A stretch of DNA of 64,000 bases from positions 3,736,084 to 3,800,083 of the forward strand of contig CP075368.1 in NCBI GenBank assembly GCA_019454185.1, read 5' to 3'. The notes beneath the pieces were generated by a model that saw only the letters and a program-made list of their open reading frames with translations, made no database searches and had not been told where the DNA came from. The DNA comes from Phycisphaeraceae bacterium (GTDB lineage: Bacteria; Planctomycetota; Phycisphaerae; Phycisphaerales; UBA1924). The position numbers and the translations under genes are program-made. How positions within the stretch are numbered: the first letter of the stretch is position 1; each line of letters opens with the position of its first letter. Shown one piece after another: positions 1 through 8,057 of this stretch.

Positions 1-202
1 TCTTGAAGGCGGAGAGGAAGGCCTCTTGGACGGCGTCTTCGGCGTCGGCCTCGCTGCCGAGGAAGCGTTTGGCGGTGGCGAGCATGCGGGGGGTGAGGTC
101 GCGGACGATCTGCTCGTACGCGCCGGCATCACCGGAACGCAGACGCTCGACCAGATTGGTCTGGTCGGGTGGTTCGACGGGGATACGCGGAACGGTGGTC
201 AC
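1..202 (-). CDS. ECF-type RNA polymerase sigma factor, N-terminal part (cut by window edge)
   Basis: The minus strand encodes the first 67 residues of a sigma-70 family protein. It reads through a region 2 core (YEQIVRDLTPRMLATAKR, then SEADAEDAVQEAFLSAF), the helix that binds core polymerase and the -10 element. This is the standard ECF start, and the rest of the gene lies beyond the left edge. A GTG at 200-202 gives the natural start for the MTTVPRIPVEPP N-terminus. The ATG at 208-210 is in another frame and hits a stop at once. Upstream in the same direction, 64 bp away, is a small unknown gene that could share its transcript. Target promoters and any anti-sigma partner cannot be judged from this fragment. 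Confidence 0.8.
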   Translation of the reverse strand, partial: MTTVPRIPVEPPDQTNLVERLRSGDAGAYEQIVRDLTPRMLATAKRFLGSEADAEDAVQEAFLSAFK

Positions 203-266
203 GTTCCCATGGTATGGGGAGAGCGGGAAAAAGTTGAGCTGGTGGTCGAGCCGGGAGCGGGGTGAG

Positions 267-587
267 TCACGCGGCGTGCTGGAAGACGTACCAGACGCTT
301 CCGGGGTAGCGGTCTTCGAGGGCGTCCAAGACTCTGCCGACGATGTTTGCGCCCTCGCGAGAGACGAGGCGGATGGTGCCGCGTGAGGAGGCGAGTTCGA
401 CGCGACCGAATGCGACGGGCGCGGGGTCGGGAGCGTGGTGTTCGAGATGTGTTTCGAAGAGTGCCTGGGGGAGGGGCTTGGTGTCGCGCTGCTCTTCGTG
501 GACGTTACCGTGGTGGTCGACCCACCAGAGGGCGACCGGTCCGGTCGCGGGCGGGTGTCCGATGTCGTTGTATTGCAGCGTGGTCAT
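267..587 (-). CDS. Hypothetical protein, 106 aa
   Basis: I do not recognise this family. The protein has no signal peptide and no membrane segment. It begins MTTLQYNDIGHPPATG and ends with an aromatic stretch (PGSVWYVFQHAA). The middle, with VALWWVDHHGNVHEE and a later GTIRLVSREGANIVGRVLDALE, suggests a small alpha/beta fold. Start choice is supported by a purine-rich GGGGAGAG about 7 bases before the ATG. It lies just upstream of the ECF sigma factor fragment on the same strand. It may be co-transcribed with it, but no function can be assigned. Confidence 0.6.
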   Translation of the reverse strand: MTTLQYNDIGHPPATGPVALWWVDHHGNVHEEQRDTKPLPQALFETHLEHHAPDPAPVAFGRVELASSRGTIRLVSREGANIVGRVLDALEDRYPGSVWYVFQHAA

Positions 588-862
588 GCGATCTCTCCCC
601 GGGCGGCGTTCGTCGGCCTTGTGTGTTGCGGCCTTCGCTGTGGGGATTGGATCGGGTGCAAGGGGGGCGCGGGTCAGCGTAGGGTTGCCGAATGTGTGGA
701 CGAGGGACGGGCTCAGCCGTCACAACCGTCAAGGTTGAAGGTCCGAATGCGCGATAAGCGTTGATGGGCGGTTATTGCGGGGATGAGGTGGGGGTCAGGC
801 CTGCGGGCGCGGCGGGGAGGGCCCGGGGGGGCGACTGGGTGTCGTTGCGGCTAAACTGCCGC
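588..862. other. Intergenic region upstream of the restriction gene
   Basis: No gene is convincing here. The stretch separates the minus-strand unknown gene from the plus-strand endonuclease. It ends in TAAACT (852-857), a 4/6 match to a -10 box, only 5 bases before the endonuclease ATG. No Shine-Dalgarno-like sequence lies in that interval, so a leaderless transcript is possible. This is inference only. Confidence 0.3.
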
Positions 863-1321
863 ATGGATGATCACGATTCCACCCCGCATCGCTTTGAGTT
901 CGATCTTGATCTTGGAATTCGAGATCAGGTTGTCCGTCACCTGGAAGAGAGCCCCTCACTACAGCTGCACTCGGGTGTCGGGCCAACAGAGAGTGGTGTG
1001 TACGCTCTGTATCACAAGGGCGAACTTGTCTACATTGGAAAGGCATCAAAAGGTACAACCAAGAGTAAGCGAACGCTTCGTGCCCGGCTGAACGAGCACG
1101 TTGCAAAGATCAAGTCCAGACAGAACATCGCGATCGAAGACGTCGCTTGCAAGTACTTGGTATTCGAGAGCGAGTGGTGGGTGTTCGCCGCAGAGTTCGC
1201 TCTGATTTCTCATCACAATCCCAAATGGAACGCAACGGGTTTTGGAAGCAAAACCCCCGGAAAGGGACGTCCGGGTACCGACATTGTGAGCGAATGGGAT
1301 AGGCAATACCCCAAACGGTGA
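863..1321 (+). CDS. Eco29kI-type GIY-YIG restriction endonuclease
   Basis: Type II restriction enzyme of the Eco29kI branch of the GIY-YIG nuclease superfamily (the family type enzyme cuts CCGCGG). In the 152-residue product the two signature strands are GVY (45-47) and YIG (57-59). They are followed by R75, H79, E111 and N123. The R-x3-H spacing and the 12-residue E-to-N spacing match what I recall of the Eco29kI active site (R104/H108, E142/N154). It is shorter than Eco29kI (about 214 aa), mainly at the N-terminus and between GVY and YIG. An in-frame extension upstream to 761 looks non-coding. The ATG at 863 has no visible ribosome binding site. The partner methyltransferase converges on it with a single base between the stops. 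Codon use is more AT-rich than in neighbouring genes, which suggests transfer. Confidence 0.85.
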   Translation: MDDHDSTPHRFEFDLDLGIRDQVVRHLEESPSLQLHSGVGPTESGVYALYHKGELVYIGKASKGTTKSKRTLRARLNEHVAKIKSRQNIAIEDVACKYLVFESEWWVFAAEFALISHHNPKWNATGFGSKTPGKGRPGTDIVSEWDRQYPKR

Positions 1322-1322
1322 A

Positions 1323-2570
1323 TCACCTGTGAACCTTTGACCGGCTGCAACCGGAAGCACGAGTTCGGGCGCGCATCTGAATAACGCGGGCTACGCCGCT
1401 GTTGACTTCAATAGTCTTTCTGAGCGTAGCGGCAACCGATTCTGCCATTTTTACAGGTACTGCATTCCCAAGTTGACGCATAGATTCGGTCCAAGATCCT
1501 TCAAGCACCCACTGATCCGGGAACGTCTGAAGCCGAGCACACTCGCGCACGGAGAAGTACCTGACACTTCCGTTGGCAAGCCGGACCATATTCTCTCCGC
1601 CGGGCACGCCGTGGTCCCCGGCTTTGAGTGTCTTAGCGGGCTCGTCCATAGGGCTTCCATTGTGCCCTGCGTACGCACGAGCACCGGGATTGAGGAAGTG
1701 ATTTGGGAACTTCTCACACGTCTGGCCAGGTGCAATGCGGGGCAAGTCAGCGATCGCGTCTCTAACCGTTCGCCAGGGCAAGAGCATCGCGGACGACCAG
1801 AGCGTTGAAAGCTGCTCTACTTTCGCACGAAGACGCGACGGCATCTGTGGCCGATCCTTTTTCGATACTCTGTGCCGCTCCCAGTACTCGCCCGTGACCC
1901 ATTGATCGAATACGAGGGCGTCAGCTTCGTGCGTGGCGTGTGGGAACGCAAAATGCACACCCAAGTCGGCTCGGATTCCCACGATGAGTACACGCTCGCG
2001 TCGTTGGGGAACCCCGTAATCGGCTGCATTCAGGAGCTGGCTCACGACGTTGTATCGTAATGCACTCTTTGGCTGCCCACTTGTGACTGCTTTTTCCAAC
2101 CGGGAGAGGTGGTCCGTCCACTCTTCATCGCCCCGTCGGACAATCTCTGGGTACTCCAACTGGTGAATGATGTACGCGAAATAGTTGGCGAAAGATTTTC
2201 GAGTTAATCCCTTCACATTCTCGAAGAGGAACGCCTTGGGTCGTATCTCGCGAACAGCACGCACAGCATGGGGGAACATGTTGCGGGTATCGTCCATGCC
2301 TCGATGTTTGCCGCCGATGCTGAAGGGCTGGCAAGGTGGGCCTCCAGACACAAACTCGACAGATCCAGCGTGTTGCTTGAAGTTGTACGTTGCGACATCG
2401 CCTTCGATGACATTCCAGTGACACACATGTGGTAAGCCAGCGGATTTGTTTCGTCGGATCGTCGCACACGCATTGGCGTTCCATTCGAGTACCGCCTCGT
2501 GCTGGAAACCGGCGTTTGCAGTAGCGATCGCTAGGCCACCGGCTCCGGCGAATAGCTCAATCGACTTCAT
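1323..2570 (-). CDS. DNA (cytosine-5-)-methyltransferase, partner of the Eco29kI-type nuclease
   Basis: C5-cytosine methylase that would protect host DNA at the site cut by the neighbouring endonuclease. The 415-residue protein carries the ordered family motifs: SAM-binding ELFAGAGGLAIA (5-16), the catalytic GGPPCQPFS loop with C80, ENV (motif VI), QRRERVLIVG (motif VIII) and a C-terminal GNAVPV (motif X). The start at MKSIELF is chosen because motif I begins within five residues, and GGAG lies 8 bases upstream. A strong promoter (TTGACA, 15 bp, TACAAT) sits directly upstream, giving a very short leader. Base composition is lower in GC than the flanking chromosome. The gene faces the endonuclease tail-to-tail. 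CCGCGG specificity is inferred from the endonuclease family, not from the target-recognition domain. Confidence 0.93.
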   Translation of the reverse strand: MKSIELFAGAGGLAIATANAGFQHEAVLEWNANACATIRRNKSAGLPHVCHWNVIEGDVATYNFKQHAGSVEFVSGGPPCQPFSIGGKHRGMDDTRNMFPHAVRAVREIRPKAFLFENVKGLTRKSFANYFAYIIHQLEYPEIVRRGDEEWTDHLSRLEKAVTSGQPKSALRYNVVSQLLNAADYGVPQRRERVLIVGIRADLGVHFAFPHATHEADALVFDQWVTGEYWERHRVSKKDRPQMPSRLRAKVEQLSTLWSSAMLLPWRTVRDAIADLPRIAPGQTCEKFPNHFLNPGARAYAGHNGSPMDEPAKTLKAGDHGVPGGENMVRLANGSVRYFSVRECARLQTFPDQWVLEGSWTESMRQLGNAVPVKMAESVAATLRKTIEVNSGVARVIQMRARTRASGCSRSKVHR

Positions 2571-2590
2571 TTTCAGGACTCCGTGGTCAT

Positions 2591-2617
2591 ATTGTACCGG
2601 TTTCGTTAGGATGTCAA
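2591..2617 (-). promoter_or_regulatory. Promoter of the methyltransferase gene
   Basis: On the minus strand a perfect -35 (TTGACA, complement of 2612-2617) is followed after 15 bp by TACAAT (complement of 2591-2596), a 5/6 match to the -10 consensus. Initiation near 2584 would leave a leader of about 14 bases before the ATG at 2570. A strong consensus promoter on the methylase, with none seen on the nuclease, fits the need to methylate before cutting. Confidence 0.55.
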
Positions 2618-2730
2618 GTTTGAGGGTATTCGTGTGGAAAACTCGCCGAATGAAGCTGTTGGGCTGTCTCTGCGAGATTTCGGGAAGGGAGGCATAAACT
2701 CCCAGCCATTTCAGTATCAGAGAGGACCAC

Positions 2731-3294
2731 ATGGCCTGGATCACGAAACCGTCGGGGACCATGAAGATCGAGCGGCGCGCGGAGCCGTATCTGACGGCGG
2801 AGATGCGTCGCGACCTGAGCGAGCGGTATCTGCCCCGGTATGAGCGGAAGATGGGCGCACTCCTGCCTGCGCTGCACATGGTGCAGCATGAGTATGGGTG
2901 GGTGCCGTTCCAGGCGATGGAGGAGATCGCGGCGATGCTGGAGATCTCGGCGGCGGAGGTGTACGACACCGCGTCGTTCTATGAGGAATACTGGCTGAAG
3001 CCCAAGGGGCAGCACCTGGTGTCGGTCTGCCGCTCGATCGCGTGCGAGTTCTGCGGCCAGACGGAGATCACGGAGGCGGTGAAGGCCGCACTCGGGATCG
3101 ATGTCGGCGAGACCACGGACGATGGGGTGTTCACGCTCATCGAGTTGGAGTGTCTGGGATCGTGCGGCGGGGCACCGGCGATTCTGATTGATGAGGTGCT
3201 GCACGAGAGTGTGACGCCGGGACAGATTCCGGAACTGCTTGCCAAGGCGCGGGCCCAGTCCAACGGGCACGGGCATGGGCACGGGCATCACTGA
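2731..3294 (+). CDS. nuoE: NADH-quinone oxidoreductase subunit E (NuoE, 24 kDa)
   Basis: Subunit E of respiratory complex I, part of the peripheral NADH-oxidising module, carrying the N1a [2Fe-2S] cluster. The 187-residue protein has the N-terminal helical bundle (LLPALHMVQHEYGWVP) and a thioredoxin-like ferredoxin domain. Its four ligands fall in the family pattern C-x4-C (VCRSIAC) and C-x3-C (ECLGSC). The C-terminus ends in an unusual run of alternating Gly-His (GHGHGHGHH). AGAGG lies about 6 bases before the ATG. The usual next genes nuoF and nuoG do not follow; a 72-residue unknown gene does. Complex I is therefore split in this genome, with other subunits at about 26, 37-44 and 60 kb. 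Confidence 0.96.
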   Translation: MAWITKPSGTMKIERRAEPYLTAEMRRDLSERYLPRYERKMGALLPALHMVQHEYGWVPFQAMEEIAAMLEISAAEVYDTASFYEEYWLKPKGQHLVSVCRSIACEFCGQTEITEAVKAALGIDVGETTDDGVFTLIELECLGSCGGAPAILIDEVLHESVTPGQIPELLAKARAQSNGHGHGHGHH

Positions 3295-3311
3295 TCGGAG
3301 CGGCCGAACCA

Positions 3312-3530
3312 ATGAGCGGGCAGAAGAAGAAACCCCTGATGCGGTTGCTCGGGGAGTTTGTGGGTCATGTTGCGCACGGGGTGAAGGCGGACCCGACGAA
3401 GGGCTCGCAGGCGCATGAGGTGCGTCGTGAGACCACCGAAGAGGTGAAAGAGACGGCGCAGGGGCAGGTGGTGCTGCGAAGGACGACGATTGAGGAGGTT
3501 GTGCTGCCGCGGGAGCCGGGGGAGGGTTGA
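3312..3530 (+). CDS. Hypothetical protein, 72 aa, downstream of nuoE
   Basis: A short highly charged protein beginning MSGQKKKPLMRLLGEFVGHVAHGVK. It is followed by a Glu/Thr/Arg-rich tail (RRETTEEVKETAQGQVVLRRTT, of which the last part is IEEVVLPRE). There is no signal peptide or membrane helix. It starts 17 bases after the nuoE stop on the same strand, so co-transcription with nuoE is likely. The order suggests a complex I-linked accessory, but I recognise no domain. The reading frame is supported by codon use and by its position rather than by homology. Confidence 0.5.
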   Translation: MSGQKKKPLMRLLGEFVGHVAHGVKADPTKGSQAHEVRRETTEEVKETAQGQVVLRRTTIEEVVLPREPGEG

Positions 3531-3725
3531 ACGCGAAGGTCGCGAAGAGCGCGAAGAAGAGAAGCGTTTGAACGCGGAGGACGCGGAGGGGGAGTCCGGG
3601 TGGCATGCCTGCACGAAGAGCAGGCATGGGACACGGCATCAAGTCAGGCGAAGAGGCACTGGTTCCGTTTCGCACGCTGGGCGTGCTCAACGGGAACTAG
3701 TGGCACCCGGCGAGGCCGAGAGTGC
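3530..3725. repeat. Gene-free stretch with degenerate GCGAAG-type repeats
   Basis: About the first 60 bases hold imperfect repeats of the form AACGCGAAGG / TCGCGAAGA / GCGCGAAGA followed by TTTGAACGCGGAGGACGCGGAGG. Their translations would be low-complexity (NAEDAEG). Such strings recur between genes in planctomycetes and other high-GC bacteria. The remainder, up to the convergent gene at 3726, shows nothing further. Confidence 0.45.
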
Positions 3726-5006
3726 TTAGGGTGGAGGAGTGCCGGGTTCGGCGAGTGGTGCGGGGGATGTATCCGGTACTACGGGCGCGATTGGGACTTC
3801 TTCGCGATAGCGTGCGCCCGGCATGGTGATGAGGTTGGATCGGCCTTCGGCGAGTACACCGAGCGTGCGGGTGTGCGGGTCGAGAACGCAGATCTGTCGA
3901 TCACCGAGGTCGAATACGATGAGGTTGTCGGGCAGAATGCTGACGCGCGAGACGCGCCACGCCGCGAGTGGGGTTTCGTAGGCGACGGACCATGAGTCTT
4001 TCCACAGGTCTTGCTCTGTGCCGCGTGGGTAGATGCTGAGTCCATCAAACGCCCAGAATCCGTTGGTGACTTTCGGAAGCGCACGATCCGGAGGGCGTGT
4101 ATCGAAGATGTCCCGATGGGGAATCTGTAACGAGCGCGGGCCGAGAGAGTCGCGCAGATCTTCGATGAGCGTCTGCGACTGTTGTTCGCGGCCGAGATCT
4201 CGCACTGCGACGAGATCTTCGCCTCCGTCGGGGTTCGCCGCGACGGTGAGGATCTCGTGGTAATAGGGGTCGAACTTGCCGTACGAGGTGTAGTCGTCGG
4301 GAACGGGCGTTGAGAAGAGGGGGATCGGTCCGATGCGTTCGCGGCCGGCTCCGTTGAGACCGACGCGCCAGAGGTCGCCATCGCTGTGGTTTATGTAGTA
4401 GACGGCCGCGGCATGGTCGCGCGGCACGAAGGCCATGGTGTGATCGCGTGTCACGCGGGTGGCGGATGCGTTGGATGCGCCGTTGTAAATCCACAGCAGC
4501 GCGGCGTAAGTGGCGAGCTGGGCGAGAAGGAACGCGGCGACGAGTCGGCGGGGGCGGGCACGCTTGCGCGCGATCAGGAAGAAGATGGGGCCTTCGACGA
4601 CGAGGGTTGCGAGGAAGGCGAGGAGGATGAAGCGGAGCATGTGGGCATTCGCGGCATCGATGGGAATGCCCGAAACTCGTTCGAGCGATTGGCTTGCATA
4701 CGGAACCAAGAGGAGGAGCCCAACAAGCGCGGAGGCGTAGTTGGCGATGAGGGAGGCGGCGAGGGCGCGGCCGAACGGGACTCGGGCGATGAGCTTGAGG
4801 ATGTAGGCTTCGACGCCGGCGATGATGAGATTGATCGCGGTGAGGTGGAGGAGGCCGAGCCACATGAGGGGCGTGCCTGCGTTGGCTTGCGCGAGAGCCG
4901 CAATGAGGCAGCACGGGGCGAATGCGACGGCGATGTGGATCGAGCGCACGCCCGAGGGGCGAGGCGTTCTGAACGCGGAGCATCGGATTGGGCCGGTCGG
5001 TCGCAT
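3726..5006 (-). CDS. Unknown membrane protein with C-terminal propeller-like domain
   Basis: Unrecognised protein of 426 residues. The N-terminal half is membrane-embedded with about five hydrophobic segments (for example HIAVAFAPCCLIAALAQA, LGLLHLTAINLIIAGVEA, ALVGLLLLVPYA, FILLAFLATLVVEGPIFFLIA, LLAQLATYAALLWIY). The C-terminal half is predicted outside the membrane. It has a TolB-like segment (YYINHSDGDLWRVGLNG and later DRQICVLDPHTRTLGVLAEG) that suggests beta-propeller blades, then a Pro-rich end. The start at MRPTGPIRC is preferred over a longer frame beginning at 5108 because GGAG lies 8 bases upstream. It is divergent from the kinase gene at 5269. A sensor role is possible but not shown. 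Confidence 0.6.
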   Translation of the reverse strand: MRPTGPIRCSAFRTPRPSGVRSIHIAVAFAPCCLIAALAQANAGTPLMWLGLLHLTAINLIIAGVEAYILKLIARVPFGRALAASLIANYASALVGLLLLVPYASQSLERVSGIPIDAANAHMLRFILLAFLATLVVEGPIFFLIARKRARPRRLVAAFLLAQLATYAALLWIYNGASNASATRVTRDHTMAFVPRDHAAAVYYINHSDGDLWRVGLNGAGRERIGPIPLFSTPVPDDYTSYGKFDPYYHEILTVAANPDGGEDLVAVRDLGREQQSQTLIEDLRDSLGPRSLQIPHRDIFDTRPPDRALPKVTNGFWAFDGLSIYPRGTEQDLWKDSWSVAYETPLAAWRVSRVSILPDNLIVFDLGDRQICVLDPHTRTLGVLAEGRSNLITMPGARYREEVPIAPVVPDTSPAPLAEPGTPPP

Positions 5007-5268
5007 GCGAGAATCTCCGGAAGAGGATTCGATGCTACCAGACGCCGGTTCCGGGTGCCTTGCAGGATGCATCACGTCCGCCGCGTTGTAACCGTTGTAT
5101 TTGGGCATTCCGAGCGGCTGGCGTTGATGCGGGCACCGGAATGGCCGATAAGGGCCGATTCATCGTGCGCAAGGTGGTGTCGCACAGCGATCAGCGCTTT
5201 CCAACGGCCTCTGTTGGAGGTTGATCGATCCGTCGGAAGCGGTTCCGCGTAGAGCGTGGTGAGTGGCG

Positions 5269-7965
5269 ATGGAGAGCGATCGGACGAATCTGGCGGCACG
5301 GATCGCGCAGGAGGCGGCGGGGATGTCCCCGGAGCGGCGCGAGGCGTTTGTGCGCGAATCGTGCGGGGGTGATGCGGCGTTGTTGAGCGCGGTGCAGCGT
5401 GCGCTGGCGATGACGGAGTCTGCGACGATCGCGCCGGAGGATCGGGGGGATGGGCGTCCGAGCGTGCTGGACTCGATGCTGATGCACAGGACGATCGCGG
5501 CTCCGGGAGGTGCGGAGTCGCCGGGGCGTCGTCGGATTCCGGGGTTTGTGATCGAGCGGGTGCTGGGCGAGGGCGGGATGGGGACGGTGTATCTGGCGGA
5601 GCAGGAGCGGCCGCGGCGGATTGTGGCGCTCAAGGTGGTGAAGGCGGGGCGGATGTCGGCGGCGATGCTGCGCCGTTTCGAGCACGAGGCGGAGATCCTT
5701 GGGCGGTTGCAGCATCCCGGGATCGCGCAGATCTATCAGGCGGGGACGTTTCAGGAATCGATCGGCGAGCAGGGGGCGGAGAGCGGGCGCGTGCCGTTCT
5801 ATGCGATGGAGCTGGTGGAGGGGACGGGGCTGGATGTGTGGGCGAGGAGCGCGACGCAGAGGGAGAAGCTGGGGTTGTTCGTGCGGGTGTGCGATGCGGT
5901 GCAGCACGCGCACCAGAAGGGCGTGATCCATCGCGATCTGAAGCCGTCGAACATCCTCGTGACGCGCGAGGGGCGGCCGAAGGTGCTGGACTTCGGCGTG
6001 GCGCGCCTGGCGGATGCCGAGCAGAGCGAGATGACGTATCACACGGCCGCGGGGCAGCTGGTGGGGACGCTGCCTTACATGTCGCCGGAGCAGGTGGGGG
6101 GGGATCCGAACGATCTTGACACGCGGAGCGATGTGTACGCGCTGGGCGTGATTCTGTATGAGATGCTGAGCGGGCGTTTGCCCCACGAGTTCTCATCGCC
6201 GTCGCTGGCGGATGCGTTGAAGACGATCACGGAGTCGCGGATCACGCCGCTCTCGACGGCGGGGAGCACGATCGACGCTGACATTGAGACGATCGTCGGG
6301 AAGGCGCTCGAGAAGGACCGTGAGCGACGGTACGACTCTGCGGCGGAGTTGGGCGCGGACATCGAGCGGTATCTGCGGCACGAGCCGATTCTGGCGCGGA
6401 GGCCGACGCGTGCGTATCTGACGAGGAAGTTTGTCGCGAGGAATAAGCCGCTGGTCGGGCTCGGGTGTGTGGCGGCGGCGGCGTTGCTCGCGGGCGTGGC
6501 GGGAACGGTGTGGCAGGCGGTGCGTGCGACGGAGGGTCAGCGGCTGGCGGAGGAGCGGCGTTCGGAGGCGGAGCGATTGAGGTATGAGGCGCAGGCCGCG
6601 CTTGCTGACTCGCAGGCGGTGACGGAGTTTCTGACGGGGATGCTGGGGGCGGTGGATCCGGAACTCGCGCGTGGAGAGGAGATCACGGTCCGGCGGGTGT
6701 TGGACCAGACATCGGAGACGATTCCGGCGTTGCGTGAGAGGCCTCGGGTTGCGCTGGCGGTGAGGACGACACTGGGGAACACGTACCGCGCGCTGGGGCT
6801 GTGGTCGGAGGCGATGCCCCACCTTGTGGCGGCGCGGGATCTTGCGGCTCTGGTGCATGGCGAGGAGAGCGTGCAGGCGTTGACGTTGCGTCGTTCGATC
6901 GCGATCACCACGAGCGATCTGAATGATCCGACGGGCGCGTTGGAGCAGATGGTCGGGGTCGTGGCGGCGATGGAGCGGGTTGCGGGGCCGAGGTCGGCTG
7001 AGACCGCGCTGGCGGTGGGTGACCTCGGGCGGCTCTATGTAGAGACGGGCATGATCGAGGATGCGGAGCGGACGCTGCGGCGCGCGATCGAGTTGACGCG
7101 TGATTCGCTCGGGGCCCGGCATCCGGAGATTCTGACGCAGCGTGATCATCTTGGTGCGTTGATGACGGACATGGGGCGATTCGCCGAGGGCGAGGCGATT
7201 CTGCGTGAGTTGCTGGAGGATCGACGGGCCGTGTTCGGCGCGGAGAGCCCGACGGTCGCGTACACGATCACGACGCTCGCGAACGTGGTGCAGAAGCAGG
7301 GGAAGCACGAGGAGGCGATCGCGCTCTTGAGGGAGTCGCTGGCGATCCGTCGCGCGTGCCTGCCACCGGATCACCCGTCGCTGCTGGTCAATCTGGCGAA
7401 CCTTGCGACCGCGCTGATCGGTTCGGGGAGAACCGAGGAGGCGCTGCCGCTGCTGCGAGAGACGGTGGCGAAGCAGCTTGAGGTGCTCGGGGAGGAGAGC
7501 CCGAAGGTGCTGGTCTCGATGGGGACGCTGGCCTTTGCGCTTGAGAACATGGATGAGTTGGATGAGGCGGAGTCGATCCTGCGACGGATTGTTGAGATCG
7601 GCAGGCGGCTGCCCCCGGCGCGTGAGGCGGAGACCCTGAGCAACTTCAATAACCTGGCGATGCTGCTCTGGAAGCGCGGGAACATGGAGGAGGCCGGGGT
7701 GGTGTTTGAGGAGACGGTTGCGAGGGCGCTCGCGGCCCTGCCCCCGGAGCACTACATCTGTGCGATCTTCCGGAATAACTACGGGGAGTACCTGGTCGAG
7801 GTCGGGCGGGCATCGGATGGGGAATCGCACCTGGTTGAGAGCCACGAGGCGATCGAGAAGTTCTTCGGGGCCGAGCATCCGAGGACGGTGAAGTCTCGAG
7901 GTCGTTTGGAGAAGTTGCGGGCGGCTCTGGAGGCGGAGGGTGTGAGCGCGTCGCGGGGTGGGTGA
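5269..7965 (+). CDS. Transmembrane serine/threonine kinase with TPR domain (first kinase)
   Basis: Hanks-type protein kinase of about 898 residues. The kinase core runs from about residue 88 to 350. It has the Gly-rich loop GEGGMGTVYLAE, VALKV lysine, catalytic HRDLKPSNIL, DFGVAR and the PYMSPEQ activation segment, so it should be active. One membrane helix (GLGCVAAAALLAGVAGTVW, about 398-418) places the kinase in the cytoplasm. About 450 residues of tetratricopeptide repeats (recurring GRxxEAxxLLRE-like units) lie on the other side or are membrane-proximal. An N-terminal 85 residues resemble the regulatory head common in planctomycete kinases. The start could also be GTG 5263, two codons earlier. 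The ECF sigma gene and a second kinase follow directly, suggesting one signalling unit. Confidence 0.92.
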   Translation: MESDRTNLAARIAQEAAGMSPERREAFVRESCGGDAALLSAVQRALAMTESATIAPEDRGDGRPSVLDSMLMHRTIAAPGGAESPGRRRIPGFVIERVLGEGGMGTVYLAEQERPRRIVALKVVKAGRMSAAMLRRFEHEAEILGRLQHPGIAQIYQAGTFQESIGEQGAESGRVPFYAMELVEGTGLDVWARSATQREKLGLFVRVCDAVQHAHQKGVIHRDLKPSNILVTREGRPKVLDFGVARLADAEQSEMTYHTAAGQLVGTLPYMSPEQVGGDPNDLDTRSDVYALGVILYEMLSGRLPHEFSSPSLADALKTITESRITPLSTAGSTIDADIETIVGKALEKDRERRYDSAAELGADIERYLRHEPILARRPTRAYLTRKFVARNKPLVGLGCVAAAALLAGVAGTVWQAVRATEGQRLAEERRSEAERLRYEAQAALADSQAVTEFLTGMLGAVDPELARGEEITVRRVLDQTSETIPALRERPRVALAVRTTLGNTYRALGLWSEAMPHLVAARDLAALVHGEESVQALTLRRSIAITTSDLNDPTGALEQMVGVVAAMERVAGPRSAETALAVGDLGRLYVETGMIEDAERTLRRAIELTRDSLGARHPEILTQRDHLGALMTDMGRFAEGEAILRELLEDRRAVFGAESPTVAYTITTLANVVQKQGKHEEAIALLRESLAIRRACLPPDHPSLLVNLANLATALIGSGRTEEALPLLRETVAKQLEVLGEESPKVLVSMGTLAFALENMDELDEAESILRRIVEIGRRLPPAREAETLSNFNNLAMLLWKRGNMEEAGVVFEETVARALAALPPEHYICAIFRNNYGEYLVEVGRASDGESHLVESHEAIEKFFGAEHPRTVKSRGRLEKLRAALEAEGVSASRGG

Positions 7966-7993
7966 GAATCGGCAGGGCGGTCGGATTGGTTTG

Positions 7994-8002
7994 TGGTATA
8001 CT
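7994..8002 (+). promoter_or_regulatory. Extended -10 promoter for the ECF sigma gene
   Basis: TGGTATACT is an extended -10 element (TGn plus TATACT, 5/6 to consensus) lying about 30 bases after the first kinase stop and about 55 bases before the sigma factor ATG. No good -35 box is visible, which is usual for extended -10 promoters. It could let the sigma-kinase pair be expressed separately from the first kinase. Confidence 0.4.
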
Positions 8003-8057
8003 GGGCGGAGTGTGCCAGACTGGGGGTTTGTGCACGGTGCCGCGTTCTCAGCAATCC

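Noticed and set aside
1323..2969. Longer methyltransferase reading frame (548 codons)
   Set aside because: The extra 133 codons overlap the promoter and the nuoE start, and motif I starts right after the ATG at 2570.
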